A stretch of 64,000 nt of DNA from Proteus cibi (GTDB lineage: Bacteria > Pseudomonadota > Gammaproteobacteria > Enterobacterales > Enterobacteriaceae): NCBI RefSeq assembly GCF_003144405.1, contig NZ_PENW01000007.1, forward strand, positions 57,665-121,664, in the 5' to 3' direction. Shown here piece by piece: positions 28,993 to 37,538 of this stretch (within the stretch, counting starts at the first letter, position 1; every line of letters begins with the position of its first letter). The notes beneath the pieces were generated by a model that saw nothing but the letters and a program-made list of their open reading frames with translations, was not told the origin of the DNA and made no database searches. A program made the translations under genes and the position numbers.

Positions 28993-30660
28993 TTATTTCA
29001 ATTTCTTTAATATTTCAGCCAGTTTTTTATTGCCACCTGCGACAGGTGCCCACTGATAATGAACAACGGGGGTGCCACTTGATTGCAGATCGTCTGCAAA
29101 GCTACGTAATCCTGCATTGATCACAGAGATCCCATTAAGTAGTGGCGATACTTCAGCATGTGCTTCTGCTGGGTGTGGCTGGATTAATTCTTTTGCTAAT
29201 AAAACGGCTTCTGGCAACGTATCCATCACAATAATGCCCGCTTCTTTTAGCTGTTTTTGCTGTTCGCTGCGGTTTTGTGGATCGTCTTCAGTACCTGTGA
29301 TAGTTGCGATAGTGATTAGTGGATTGGCTTCGCCACGTTTCTCATTCAGTTTTTTGATTTCTTGAATTAACGCGCCAGCTGGATCTTGAGTTGCACCATA
29401 ACCAATAACAAAATCAACCAGTAACACGCCAGCTTCTGTTTTATTGCTTAGCTCACTGATAAATTTGTTACGTGTGGATGGGTCAATCATTGGGTGTGGT
29501 TTACCTTGTGTATAGAAGTCATCACCCATATCGATAATTTTGTGGCCATCAGCATCTAGCATCGTGCCTTGTTTATGTTCGTTATCGACGTCAACATTCA
29601 GTTTTTCAGATAACAACATGGCACACTCAGCCGCTAGCGTACCACCGGCATAAAGACCAATAATTTTTTTACCTGTAACTTTAGGTAGCTCAGCTGCGAT
29701 ATCTTCAACACGTGCTAATTCAGCCGCAATGCGAGCAGTTTCATCTAACGTACGAGTAAAATAGAGGTTGTCGTCTTGGAATTTCTCCGGTGTTGTTCCG
29801 AGGAATTGCGCCACAATGGGTTTGTTATGACGTTTCATTTCGGCAATGATTTTTTGACGAACAGCCGGTGCAGGTGGCTTAGAAACAAAAGCGATAACAC
29901 GTGTATTAGGATCTGCCGCCAGCATATTGATAGCAGTGATTGCACTGATACCACCAATTTGCTCTGTTAAGTCACGCCCACCTAAACCAATTGAGTGAGA
30001 AATACCTTGGCGCTGTAAAACGATTTGAGAGGTAATTTCTTGAATACCCGTCCCTGATGCGCCAACAATACCAATCGAGCCTTTCGGTGCAATGTTAGCG
30101 AAAGCAAGAGGAGCACCCGCAATATTTGCCGTACCACAGTCAGGTCCCATAACAATCAGACCTTTTGCTGCCGCTTTTTCTTTTAATGCTTTTTCATCTG
30201 CAATAGAAACGTTGTCAGAGAACAGCATCACGTTACAGCCATCTTCTAAACCCGTATCTGCTAGCTCAGCAGCATATTCACCCGCAATAGAGATAAGTAA
30301 CATATTGGCATTATTGCTTTTTTGTTTCGCGGTACGCCAACTACGTACTGTCGTTAATTTGTTACCGCCTTTTTGACCGCTTGCAATTTCTGCAAGAGCT
30401 TCTTCCAATGCCGTAGAAATCATATCGATAATGGCAGGATCGTCTGATTCCGCTTTAATCGAAACGCAAATGTCATTCGGTGTTGCTTCGTTAAACATGT
30501 CATGCCAGAAACCGGTGACATCAAGAAGAGATTTATTCGCTGGTGTTCCCATCATGACGGAAATTTCTTCCACCTCTGGGGCTTCACTTAATTTTCGGGA
30601 AATAATCATCAGGCTTACTGAATCCTGAAAGCTCCCTTTTTTAATAAAAGCATGGATCAT
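28993..30660 (-). CDS. fdrA: FdrA, succinyl-CoA-synthetase-like subunit of oxamate carbamoyltransferase
   Basis: 555 residues. The N-terminal region is an FdrA-specific domain; the middle resembles succinyl-CoA ligase alpha chains, with the nucleotide-type GIVGASGTGIQEITSQI (about 195-211) and SHSIGLGGRDL. First described as suppressor of dominant-negative FtsH mutations, later tied to oxamate carbamoyltransferase (AllF). First gene of the five-gene operon. A CRP-like site and a palindrome lie upstream. No allantoinase, allantoate amidohydrolase or ureidoglycolate dehydrogenase gene is in the window. Confidence 0.9.
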   Translation of the reverse strand: MIHAFIKKGSFQDSVSLMIISRKLSEAPEVEEISVMMGTPANKSLLDVTGFWHDMFNEATPNDICVSIKAESDDPAIIDMISTALEEALAEIASGQKGGNKLTTVRSWRTAKQKSNNANMLLISIAGEYAAELADTGLEDGCNVMLFSDNVSIADEKALKEKAAAKGLIVMGPDCGTANIAGAPLAFANIAPKGSIGIVGASGTGIQEITSQIVLQRQGISHSIGLGGRDLTEQIGGISAITAINMLAADPNTRVIAFVSKPPAPAVRQKIIAEMKRHNKPIVAQFLGTTPEKFQDDNLYFTRTLDETARIAAELARVEDIAAELPKVTGKKIIGLYAGGTLAAECAMLLSEKLNVDVDNEHKQGTMLDADGHKIIDMGDDFYTQGKPHPMIDPSTRNKFISELSNKTEAGVLLVDFVIGYGATQDPAGALIQEIKKLNEKRGEANPLITIATITGTEDDPQNRSEQQKQLKEAGIIVMDTLPEAVLLAKELIQPHPAEAHAEVSPLLNGISVINAGLRSFADDLQSSGTPVVHYQWAPVAGGNKKLAEILKKLK

Positions 30661-30740
30661 TATGATATCCTTAACGCATTTAATATATGTAACAGCACAT
30701 ATCTATTTGCATTTCGTTTTTTTGATAATAAGAAGCCTAT

Positions 30741-30760
30741 TTGCTTAAGTTATTAAGCAA
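30741..30760. promoter_or_regulatory. Palindrome upstream of fdrA, candidate operator
   Basis: Perfect 8-bp arms TTGCTTAA and TTAAGCAA with 4 nt between, 81-100 nt upstream of the fdrA start. Size and place suit a dimeric regulator such as the AllS-like protein or an anaerobic regulator; identity unproven. Confidence 0.55.
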
Positions 30761-30832
30761 TATAAATAAATGTCTGATTTATTAATTTCTAATCTCTGCG
30801 TATAAACATACTGAAGAAATATCGAAATGTAG

Positions 30833-30848
30833 AGTGACCGAAGTCACA
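30833..30848. promoter_or_regulatory. CRP-like binding site upstream of fdrA
   Basis: AGTGA-N6-TCACA matches the CRP consensus TGTGA-N6-TCACA at nine of ten positions. It lies 173 nt upstream of the fdrA start codon. Confidence 0.65.
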
Positions 30849-31125
30849 CTTATTTATTGTAAAAAATTTTTATTTAATCGAACGATATTTATTAAATAAA
30901 TTATGATGAGGAAAGTTTATTAATTCAGGAATAAAACAAAACAATCTGAGGGGGATTTAACAAAAACCAAACAACAAAAAACCCATAAACTCCAAATAAA
31001 ACAAAGGCAATCATTATCAAAGTCACAATTTCATAACATACAGCAATAAATAATTATTATCAACAAATAAAAAAAGCTATTTTTCTTTATTAAATTTTTA
31101 ATTTCATTTAATTTTATTAAACAAC
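30849..31125. other. AT-rich intergenic region between fdrA and the YcaC-like gene
   Basis: Part of a 613-nt gene-free interval (30661-31273). Besides the regulatory sites near fdrA and the tandem terminators near the hydrolase, I see nothing. Confidence 0.5.
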
Positions 31126-31155
31126 AAAAAAGCCTTATATTTAATAAGGCTTTTT
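31126..31155. terminator. Intrinsic terminator (distal of a tandem pair)
   Basis: Stem AAAAAGCCTTAT/ATAAGGCTTTTT with 5-nt loop and T-run on both strands; second terminator after the YcaC-like gene on the minus strand. Confidence 0.85.
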
Positions 31156-31196
31156 AAATAAATTTCATTATTGAACCCTAATATATCCCTATAAAA

Positions 31197-31232
31197 TAAT
31201 GCCCATAAAGAAAAGACTTTATAGGCATTTTT
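31197..31232 (-). terminator. Intrinsic terminator of the YcaC-like hydrolase gene
   Basis: Interrupted stem AATGCC..ATAAAG / CTTTAT..GGCATT with 6-nt loop, 42 nt beyond the stop codon on the minus strand, followed by a T-rich tail. Confidence 0.8.
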
Positions 31233-31273
31233 AAATACAGAGAATAAAAATAACACAGAGAGTTAAAGATTAA

Positions 31274-31951
31274 TTAACGCTGAGAATCTAAAACTTCGTT
31301 ATTTTTTAATACGTCTTGAGCCTTGCTATAACTTTCAATTAATAACTGATAAGCAGGGAAAATTTGAGTATACGCTTGCGCCCATTCAGCAGCATCAGCA
31401 CGGTTCCATGTTTTTTGAATTTCAGAAGCAACCGCTGCGGTGTCCATCGGTACTACCCCCGCTTGAACAATACGAGCTAAGGTAATTTCTTCAGCCATTT
31501 TACTGTAAGTACCTGATGCATCAATCACAGCAAAGACTTGATAACCTTCAGCAACAGCACTAATTGCTGGAAATGCCATACAGACACTCGTAAAAGTACC
31601 CGCGATAATTAATTGCTTTTTACCTGTTGCTTTAACAGCTTCAACAAACTCAGGATTATCCCAAGCGTTAATTTCACCTTTACGTGCAATGTATTTTGCA
31701 TGAGGTGCATTTTGATGAATTTCAGGAATTAATGGACCATTAGGACCTTGCGGTACAGAAGCGGTTGTAATAACAGGCATATTAGCTAATGTTGCCATTT
31801 TCGCTAATACTGAAGCGCGAGCTCGTAATTCCGTCATTGGCATATCACCTACAGTTTGAAATAAACCACTTTGGTGATCAATTAATAACATAACAGCATC
31901 TTCTGGATTAATTACAGGGCGTTGACCATTAAAATTGGCTGGAGTGCTCAA
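31274..31951 (-). CDS. Isochorismatase-family cysteine hydrolase, YcaC-like
   Basis: 225 residues of the cysteine hydrolase fold. Catalytic triad positions are visible: Asp in LLIDHQSG (about 25), Lys in [12 protein letters not shown] (about 90) and Cys in FTSVCMAFP (about 123). Closest to E. coli YcaC, whose substrate is unknown. The likely start is TTG at 31951 with no Shine-Dalgarno sequence; homology of the adjacent pirin fragment begins at exactly this point on the other strand, so the native 5' end was probably removed by a rearrangement. Expression is therefore doubtful. Confidence 0.82.
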   Translation of the reverse strand: MSTPANFNGQRPVINPEDAVMLLIDHQSGLFQTVGDMPMTELRARASVLAKMATLANMPVITTASVPQGPNGPLIPEIHQNAPHAKYIARKGEINAWDNPEFVEAVKATGKKQLIIAGTFTSVCMAFPAISAVAEGYQVFAVIDASGTYSKMAEEITLARIVQAGVVPMDTAAVASEIQKTWNRADAAEWAQAYTQIFPAYQLLIESYSKAQDVLKNNEVLDSQR

Positions 31952-32402
31952 AAGGCGGGGTGTTAGATATGGTGCAGTTGTGGATTAATCTTCCATCTGA
32001 GGCTAAATCAGCACCTGCTGGCTATCCGTTATTAAAAGAAAGCGCGATCCCTGTACTTCCTTTGGCAGATAATGCCGGTCAATTGCGCGTTATTGCTGGG
32101 AATTATCATGACACGTATGGTGCAGCAAAAACCTTTTCGCCTGTCGATGTGTGGGATCTCCAATTAAAGAGCACAAAATCAGTGACGCAGCCAACTAAGA
32201 AAGATCGCTATGTTGGCTTAGTGGTTTTACACGGCAGTGTTTATCTTGATAATCAGACTCAATTACAAACAGGTGATTTGGTTATTTTAGATAATGAAGG
32301 TGGCACTGTTAATCTTGAAGCGATTGAAGATGCCATCGTCTTATATCTCAGTGGTGAACCTATTAATGAGCCTGTTGTAGGTTATGGCCCTTTTGTGATG
32401 AA
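31951..32402 (+). pseudogene. Pirin-family fragment (central/C-terminal part)
   Basis: The frame from about 31951 reads [23 protein letters not shown], then VIAGNYHDTYGAAKTFSP and GEPINEPVVGYGPFVMN: the second cupin half of a pirin (quercetinase-like) protein. Full-length pirins have about 280-300 residues; here about 150 remain. The N-terminal cupin is missing, and family similarity stops at GPFVMN, three codons before the stop at 32413-32415. A GTG at 31960 could start a 151-residue product, but no intact pirin can be made. Confidence 0.85.
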
Positions 32403-32407
32403 TATAA

Positions 32408-32724
32408 ATTTGTAATAATGCGACAGGGCACGAAAGTTTAATGGTGCCATGTGGGTGCCCTTGTGCTGAACAAATAACTTCTTCCGCAATTTCAGCTTCT
32501 GCAACGACATTTTTACACTGCTGATAAAATGTCTGTCCGATTTTAGTGACATGAAATTGACGTGTAGAACGGTAAATCAAAGAAACATTAAGCTTTTGTT
32601 CCAAATCAGCGATACGACGACTTAGTTTAGATTTAGGTATACCTAATGTTTCTGCTGCTTGAGAAAAACCGTCAAACTCAACAACTTTCACAAAATAGTA
32701 AAGATCATTTAAATCGTACTTCAT
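32408..32724 (-). pseudogene. LysR-family regulator, N-terminal fragment
   Basis: From ATG 32724 the frame gives a good LysR N-terminus: DLYYFVKVVEFDGFSQAAETLGIPKSKLSRRIADLE, and the linker up to GTIKLSCPVALLQ, about 105 residues. After that the frame reads antisense through the pirin fragment to a stop at 32341. Normal length is about 300, so the effector domain is absent. The junction with the pirin fragment lies within about 10 nt near 32403-32412. Confidence 0.87.
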
Positions 32725-33257
32725 TGTGTATCACCTATTAGGTTATTTTCAATATTTAGCTGAATTGTTTCAAATACCGATATTATGGCAAAAAATAATG
32801 GTAAATATTATTTACCATTATTCAACTATTGTTAATGACATTATAATCACATAGGTTAATAAAATAAAGACGACCAAAAATAATAACACAATCTTTTATA
32901 AAATTATCAATTTAATATTACAAATGTGATGCAAAATAAAATCACATACCATAATTATATTTTATTTCCACCTATCATTAAATTTAGTTTTTATTATTAA
33001 AGTTTAGTTATAATAAAAAAAGAAACAAAAACAACAATAAAAACAGAAAGATAAATAATCACTCTGTATCTTAATAACATTAAGTTACATAAAACCTATT
33101 ATTTTAAAATTAAGTTAATAAATAATTTTGTTTTTATGACACCAATCAATGAATGTTTAATAATATGTTAATAAGATTCTCTCCAATAAAAACACTTATT
33201 AGCTTTATTTTTTACTTCCGATTATTTATTTAACCTGCAACCTAATGGAATAACCTG
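32725..33257. other. AT-rich region before the DASS transporter; contains an inverted repeat
   Basis: 533 nt without a gene. ATGTGAT (32924-32930) and ATCACAT (32941-32947) form a perfect 7-bp inverted repeat with 10 nt between; the spacing is too wide for a CRP site. Nothing else supported. Confidence 0.5.
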
Positions 33258-34730
33258 ATGAATAAATTAACTCCATTACGACCTATACCTACATTAATCG
33301 CCGTTTCTATTGCTCTTATTATCTGGTTTCTTATTCCCGTACCACAAGGTGTTGACCCCAATGCTTGGCATTTATTAGCACTCTTTGTGGGTACTATCGC
33401 CGCGATTATTGGTAAAGCACTTCCTATCGGTGCTGTTTCTATTATTGCCATAGCATTGGTCGCTGTTACTGGTGTCACTAATCCTAATTCAACCAAAGCT
33501 GCTATCGGTGATGCATTAAGTGGATTTTCCAATGATCTTATCTGGTTAATTGGTATTTCCATTATGGTATCAATGAGTCTAAATAAAACAGGGCTTGGTG
33601 CTAGAATTGGTTATTATTTTATTTCACTATTTGGTAAAAGAACCATTGGAATAGCCTATTCATTAGCAATTGCCGAAACAATTTTAGCCCCAGTAACACC
33701 CAGTAATACCGCACGAGGTGGTGGGATTATTCACCCGATTATGCGATCAATTTCAGATAGTTTTAACTCTAAAGCGGAGGATGGCACAAGTGGCAAAATA
33801 GGTCGTTATCTCTCTTTAGTGAACTACAATATAAATCCTATTACTTCCGCTATGTTTATTACGGCAACAGCCCCTAACCCGCTCATTGTCAGTTTAATTA
33901 TTAGTGAAACAGATCCTACACATGAGCTTAGTTGGTCTATGTGGGCAATTGCGGCTTTTGTGCCAGCTATCGTTTCATTAATTTTAATGCCTATTGTTAT
34001 TTATCTACTTTATAAGCCCGAAATAACCAGCACTCCAAATGCGCCTCATTTTGCCAAAGAGCGTTTAGCACAATTAGGTCCTATTTCATTACCTGAAAAA
34101 ATAACGCTTGCTGTCTTCGCCTTATTATTAATTATGTGGGCTGGTGTCCCTGCATTATTATTTGGTGACGGATTTAGTGTTAATGCAACAACAGCGGCAT
34201 TTATTGGTTTGTCGATTTTATTATGTACAGGCGTTTTAAATTGGGATGATATTTTAAAAAACAAAGGTGCATGGGATACAGTAGTTTGGTTCTCTGCATT
34301 AGTAATGATGGCATCCTTCTTAGGAAAATTAGGATTAATTAAGTGGTTATCACTCAGTGTCGGAGCAAGTATTGATAGTATGGGCATTAGTTGGGTCAGT
34401 GGCATGATATTACTGGTACTGATTTATGTTTATTCTCACTATTTCTTTGCCAGTACCACCGCTCATATTACAGCAATGTTTGCCGCATTTTATGCCGCAG
34501 GGTTGGCTCTTGGCGCACCACCAATGTTATTAGGGCTGATTTTGGCATTCTCATCTTCATTAATGATGTCATTAACACATTATGGTACAGGTACTGCGCC
34601 CATCATTTTTGGTTCAGGTTATGCCACATTAGGTGAATGGTGGAAAACAGGCTTTGTGATGAGTGTAGTTAATCTTATCATCTGGATCACGCTTGGCAGT
34701 GTATGGTGGAAAGTATTGGGATATTGGTAA
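33258..34730 (+). CDS. DASS-family dicarboxylate antiporter (CitT/TtdT-like)
   Basis: 490 residues with 11-12 membrane segments. The divalent anion:sodium symporter family signatures are visible: AETILAPVTPSNTARGGGIIHPI (about 135-157) and the C-terminal repeat SLTHYGTGTAPIIFGSGY (about 435-452), where the SNT/THYGT motifs bind the carboxylate and cation. Resembles the CitT/TtdT/2-oxoglutarate-malate translocator branch, usually anaerobic antiporters for citrate, tartrate or succinate. No enzyme gene sits beside it to tell the substrate. Confidence 0.88.
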   Translation: MNKLTPLRPIPTLIAVSIALIIWFLIPVPQGVDPNAWHLLALFVGTIAAIIGKALPIGAVSIIAIALVAVTGVTNPNSTKAAIGDALSGFSNDLIWLIGISIMVSMSLNKTGLGARIGYYFISLFGKRTIGIAYSLAIAETILAPVTPSNTARGGGIIHPIMRSISDSFNSKAEDGTSGKIGRYLSLVNYNINPITSAMFITATAPNPLIVSLIISETDPTHELSWSMWAIAAFVPAIVSLILMPIVIYLLYKPEITSTPNAPHFAKERLAQLGPISLPEKITLAVFALLLIMWAGVPALLFGDGFSVNATTAAFIGLSILLCTGVLNWDDILKNKGAWDTVVWFSALVMMASFLGKLGLIKWLSLSVGASIDSMGISWVSGMILLVLIYVYSHYFFASTTAHITAMFAAFYAAGLALGAPPMLLGLILAFSSSLMMSLTHYGTGTAPIIFGSGYATLGEWWKTGFVMSVVNLIIWITLGSVWWKVLGYW

Positions 34731-34754
34731 GAATAAATCCCGCCAAGAAGCGTA

Positions 34755-34814
34755 AATGCCTAAGTATTCGTGGTTACATCATTGTTCTAAATGATGCTTC
34801 ACGTCTTAGGCATT
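34755..34814. repeat. 60-nt palindromic element between the DASS and mrpJ-like genes
   Basis: Outer arms AATGCCTAAG and CTTAGGCATT (10 bp, perfect), inner arms CATCATT and AATGATG around a 6-nt loop, with near-complementary bases between. It separates convergent genes and could act as a bidirectional terminator, although T-tails are poor; a dispersed palindromic repeat is the alternative. Confidence 0.7.
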
Positions 34815-34828
34815 ATTCTAAACAACTC

Positions 34829-35125
34829 TCATTGTATAAAAATCACTTCGGCCATGTAGTGATTTTTTTGATTATCGATTTTATCTTTCTCAAGCTTATT
34901 ATCTTCGATAAGCAAATCACTTAAAAAATATTCTGGTTCAACGTCAAAAAGATAAGATAAACAATAAAGCGTTTCGGCATGAATGTTTGTGTCTCCATTT
35001 TCATAACGAGATTGATGTTGTTGACTAATTCCAAGTAATGCACCGAGTTCATCCCCAGTCATGCAATACATTTCTCTCAAACTTCGGATCTTTTTTCCAA
35101 CTAATTTTGATATTTTCTTGTTCAT
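34829..35125 (-). CDS. MrpJ-type HTH regulator (distal copy) of the fimbrial operon
   Basis: 98 residues; Xre-type HTH with GDELGALLGISQQHQSRYENGDTNI, the SQQ-SRYE motif characteristic of Proteus MrpJ paralogues. Such proteins, encoded at the end of fimbrial operons, repress flagellar genes and switch cells between motility and adhesion. The ATG at 35125 has AGGAAG at proper distance; ATG 35140 and TTG 35146 are less likely. Begins 36 nt after the adhesin stop, so it is the last operon gene. Confidence 0.87.
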   Translation of the reverse strand: MNKKISKLVGKKIRSLREMYCMTGDELGALLGISQQHQSRYENGDTNIHAETLYCLSYLFDVEPEYFLSDLLIEDNKLEKDKIDNQKNHYMAEVIFIQ

Positions 35126-35161
35126 AGTAAACTTCCTCATAAACAAATAAAATACAATATA

Positions 35162-36136
35162 TTATTCATATAAAATATTGACTGTTGCGACTGAATTTGC
35201 TGTACCTGCTGTTATCTTATCGCCAGTCTTAATATAACGCGCTTTCCAGTTAAAAATATAATCACCTGAAGGAACATTATTTTGTAAATTAAGCTTTGTA
35301 TTTAATTTAATTGGATTATTATTACTATTAACTATTTGGATACCAATACCGGTTGCACGGTTAGAACCCGATAAATTTAATTTCCCTGTATTAGCATCAA
35401 TATATCCTGCACTACTTGTCACTGTTGCTTTAATATTTGTTCCAGCAGCGCAACTTAACGTAAGCGGAATATTAACATTTTGACTCACATCTCCAATATT
35501 TTTAAACTGTGTGTCGTACCACGTTCCTAAATTTATATTGTAGTTATCTGCTTTTGTTGTACATTTCAATGAATTTACTGTTATTGCACCAACAGGAATT
35601 CTTAATGTTGATAAGATCCATTGGTGATTATTAGGTAAAGTATTGTTTTGTACCATTCGAGCTAAATTCCCTCCCTTTAATAAACCGGATTGAGTTACTC
35701 TGCCTGTTTTTATAATTTCAATAACCCAAGCTGGGTTAGCTATTATATATTTCCTGCCCTCATTATTATTAGAATAATCAATATTGATATAACCAATATT
35801 ATTCATTTTTACTTTTAATACAATACCAGGAATATTGGTGGCTACTATCTTATTCGAATTAGGAACCCATCCATTAATAAAACGCCCAGACAGAACAGAG
35901 TCTCCACATATTCCCTCCTTTTCTTTAAATGTACTTATAAAAGAGGGGTTATAAAGAAGTGTAATTGTATCAAGTGTTCTTGTCGTCAGATCGTCATATT
36001 GAATATTAAAAACACGATTTGGTACATCAACTATCACATTCTTGTAATTTGGATTTTGTACACATGCTGCAGTAGAATAAGTAGAGTAAATTAATATTCC
36101 ACTTAAGAGTAATGGCTTAATTATTATATTTTCCAT
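35162..36136 (-). CDS. Two-domain fimbrial tip adhesin
   Basis: 324 residues with signal peptide (ends near STAA|C, about residue 24). The N-terminal 190 or so residues are unlike pilins and probably form the receptor-binding domain (Cys pair near 26 and 75). The C-terminal 130 residues are a pilin domain ending with GTANSVATVNILYE, the usual chaperone-binding strand. Start ATG 36136 preceded by GAGG, overlapping the end of the proximal MrpJ-like gene by 20 nt, which suggests translational coupling. Receptor unknown. Confidence 0.85.
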   Translation of the reverse strand: MENIIIKPLLLSGILIYSTYSTAACVQNPNYKNVIVDVPNRVFNIQYDDLTTRTLDTITLLYNPSFISTFKEKEGICGDSVLSGRFINGWVPNSNKIVATNIPGIVLKVKMNNIGYINIDYSNNNEGRKYIIANPAWVIEIIKTGRVTQSGLLKGGNLARMVQNNTLPNNHQWILSTLRIPVGAITVNSLKCTTKADNYNINLGTWYDTQFKNIGDVSQNVNIPLTLSCAAGTNIKATVTSSAGYIDANTGKLNLSGSNRATGIGIQIVNSNNNPIKLNTKLNLQNNVPSGDYIFNWKARYIKTGDKITAGTANSVATVNILYE

Positions 36137-36410
36137 TTTTAGCCTCATTATTTTTTAAAAGGATAGCTTTAATTTCATGATCATCTTTTTCATCTAAAAT
36201 AAAAAAATCTTTTAAATGAATATTAAATATTTCCGCGTATTGATTAAGTCTATCCAGATTAATTCTATTAATTCCTCTTTCATATCTTGATTGTTGTTGT
36301 TGACTAACCCCTATTAGGGCAGCCAATTCATCTAATGAGATCCCCTTCATTTTTCTATAATAAGTAATTTTTCTACCTATTGCTTTCGATACTGGATAGC
36401 GATTAATCAC
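36117..36410 (-). CDS. MrpJ-type HTH regulator (proximal copy), embedded in the fimbrial operon
   Basis: 97 residues; HTH with SLDELAALIGVSQQQQSRYERGINRI, closer to the MrpJ motif than the distal copy. GTG start with GGAG 6-9 nt upstream. It sits between the second minor pilin (25-nt gap) and the adhesin (20-nt overlap), an unusual internal place for a regulator gene. Likely links fimbrial expression to repression of motility, from knowledge of MrpJ. Confidence 0.87.
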   Translation of the reverse strand: MINRYPVSKAIGRKITYYRKMKGISLDELAALIGVSQQQQSRYERGINRINLDRLNQYAEIFNIHLKDFFILDEKDDHEIKAILLKNNEAKNGKYNN

Positions 36411-36435
36411 TTTCCACTCCTAGGTTAAGTAGTTT

Positions 36436-36927
36436 TTAGTTGTAAATTAATGTAAGTTCAAGATGACTTTTAAATGTTCCCGTACTTATTCCATCAGCGG
36501 TTTTAATTAACCTTGCTGCTAATGGATATTCTGCCATTTTTGTTTGACTATTAATTATCGCCTCTAATTTACTACCATTTTTTATTATGGTTTTATTTCT
36601 ATTTTCAACTAAATTTAGTGCGATATTTTTTGCAGTTCCATTATTAACAAAATAATTTCCATTATTAGGATCAGCTGTTCCCGCTATCGTCATCGTCGCT
36701 TTTTGTGTGCTTATTGGACAATTTTTTAGTTTTATTGAAAAATTGATCCAATCTGTGTTCTGATTATTTTTTAAATCTCTAAGATTTACTTTCTTAAAAT
36801 CGATTAAATAGTTCTTATTCTCGATCTCACAAGGCGATACGGTTACAGTGCCATAAATATTAATATTTACAGTGCTCGCTATTGTAAAAGCAGAATAAAA
36901 CAGAAGTAAAAAAATCATCGCTTTCAT
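36436..36927 (-). CDS. Minor fimbrial subunit 2
   Basis: 163 residues, signal peptide about 1-18 (MKAMIFLLLFYSAFTIAS), a pilin Cys pair (VSPCEIE near 33 and LKNCPIS near 70) and an aromatic-ending C-terminus (LELTLIYN), as needed for the chaperone-usher pathway. Probably a tip-adaptor near the adhesin. 12 nt downstream of minor subunit 1. Confidence 0.88.
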   Translation of the reverse strand: MKAMIFLLLFYSAFTIASTVNINIYGTVTVSPCEIENKNYLIDFKKVNLRDLKNNQNTDWINFSIKLKNCPISTQKATMTIAGTADPNNGNYFVNNGTAKNIALNLVENRNKTIIKNGSKLEAIINSQTKMAEYPLAARLIKTADGISTGTFKSHLELTLIYN

Positions 36928-36939
36928 AGTATTTCTCTT

Positions 36940-37461
36940 TTATAAATAGACAATATTTGCAGTCACTTTCGCTGATATTGTTCCTGGCGTTCCCTTACCT
37001 GACGGACTAAACGCTCGGGTTCGTAGTCCTAGATTAATATCAGTTCGCCCATTTAATGTGACCGTTAATGATTGTTGATTTCCTAGTTTTAGCGTGCCTG
37101 TCCAATTTTCTAATTGCACTGCAATATTTTTAGCACTTCCTTGGTTTTTATATAAACTACTCGGATCAGCAGTATCCGAAACACCTGTAAACGTAAGCTT
37201 TATTTGATTAATCGCTGTAGAACAATTTTTAAAATCTATATAAAAAACATTCCAGCTAGAAGCAGAATTTGCCTTTTCAAAATTAGCGGCGGGTATATTT
37301 TTTAAATCAACATTAATATTTTCGCCACTCGAAATATTGCATGTCGCTATTTTAATATTGCCGATAAAATTTAAATTAACGCTATCTGAAGCCCAAGAGA
37401 TTGGACTTATTATTAGCGCATTTATTAAAAATAACTTACTTATTATTTTTTTCATTTTCAT
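36940..37461 (-). CDS. Minor fimbrial subunit 1
   Basis: 173 residues, signal peptide to about residue 24 (SPISWA|S), pilin Cys pair (IATCNIS, FKNCSTA) and C-terminal SAKVTANIVYL strand. Member of the FimA/MrpA-like superfamily. Lies 77 nt after the usher gene. Confidence 0.88.
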   Translation of the reverse strand: MKMKKIISKLFLINALIISPISWASDSVNLNFIGNIKIATCNISSGENINVDLKNIPAANFEKANSASSWNVFYIDFKNCSTAINQIKLTFTGVSDTADPSSLYKNQGSAKNIAVQLENWTGTLKLGNQQSLTVTLNGRTDINLGLRTRAFSPSGKGTPGTISAKVTANIVYL

Positions 37462-37538
37462 TTCCTACACGTAGCAGATATCGACAGCTCTATTTTAATT
37501 AGCTGTAATAATGCAATTTAATTAATAAAATATTTATA

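Noticed and set aside
32924..32947. CRP site upstream of the DASS transporter (ATGTGAT...ATCACAT)
   Set aside because: The two halves are separated by 10 nt, giving a 12-nt gap between TGTGA and TCACA where CRP needs 6.
34046..34405. 119-codon antisense frame in the DASS transporter
   Set aside because: Shadow of a membrane protein gene with conserved motifs on the sense strand.
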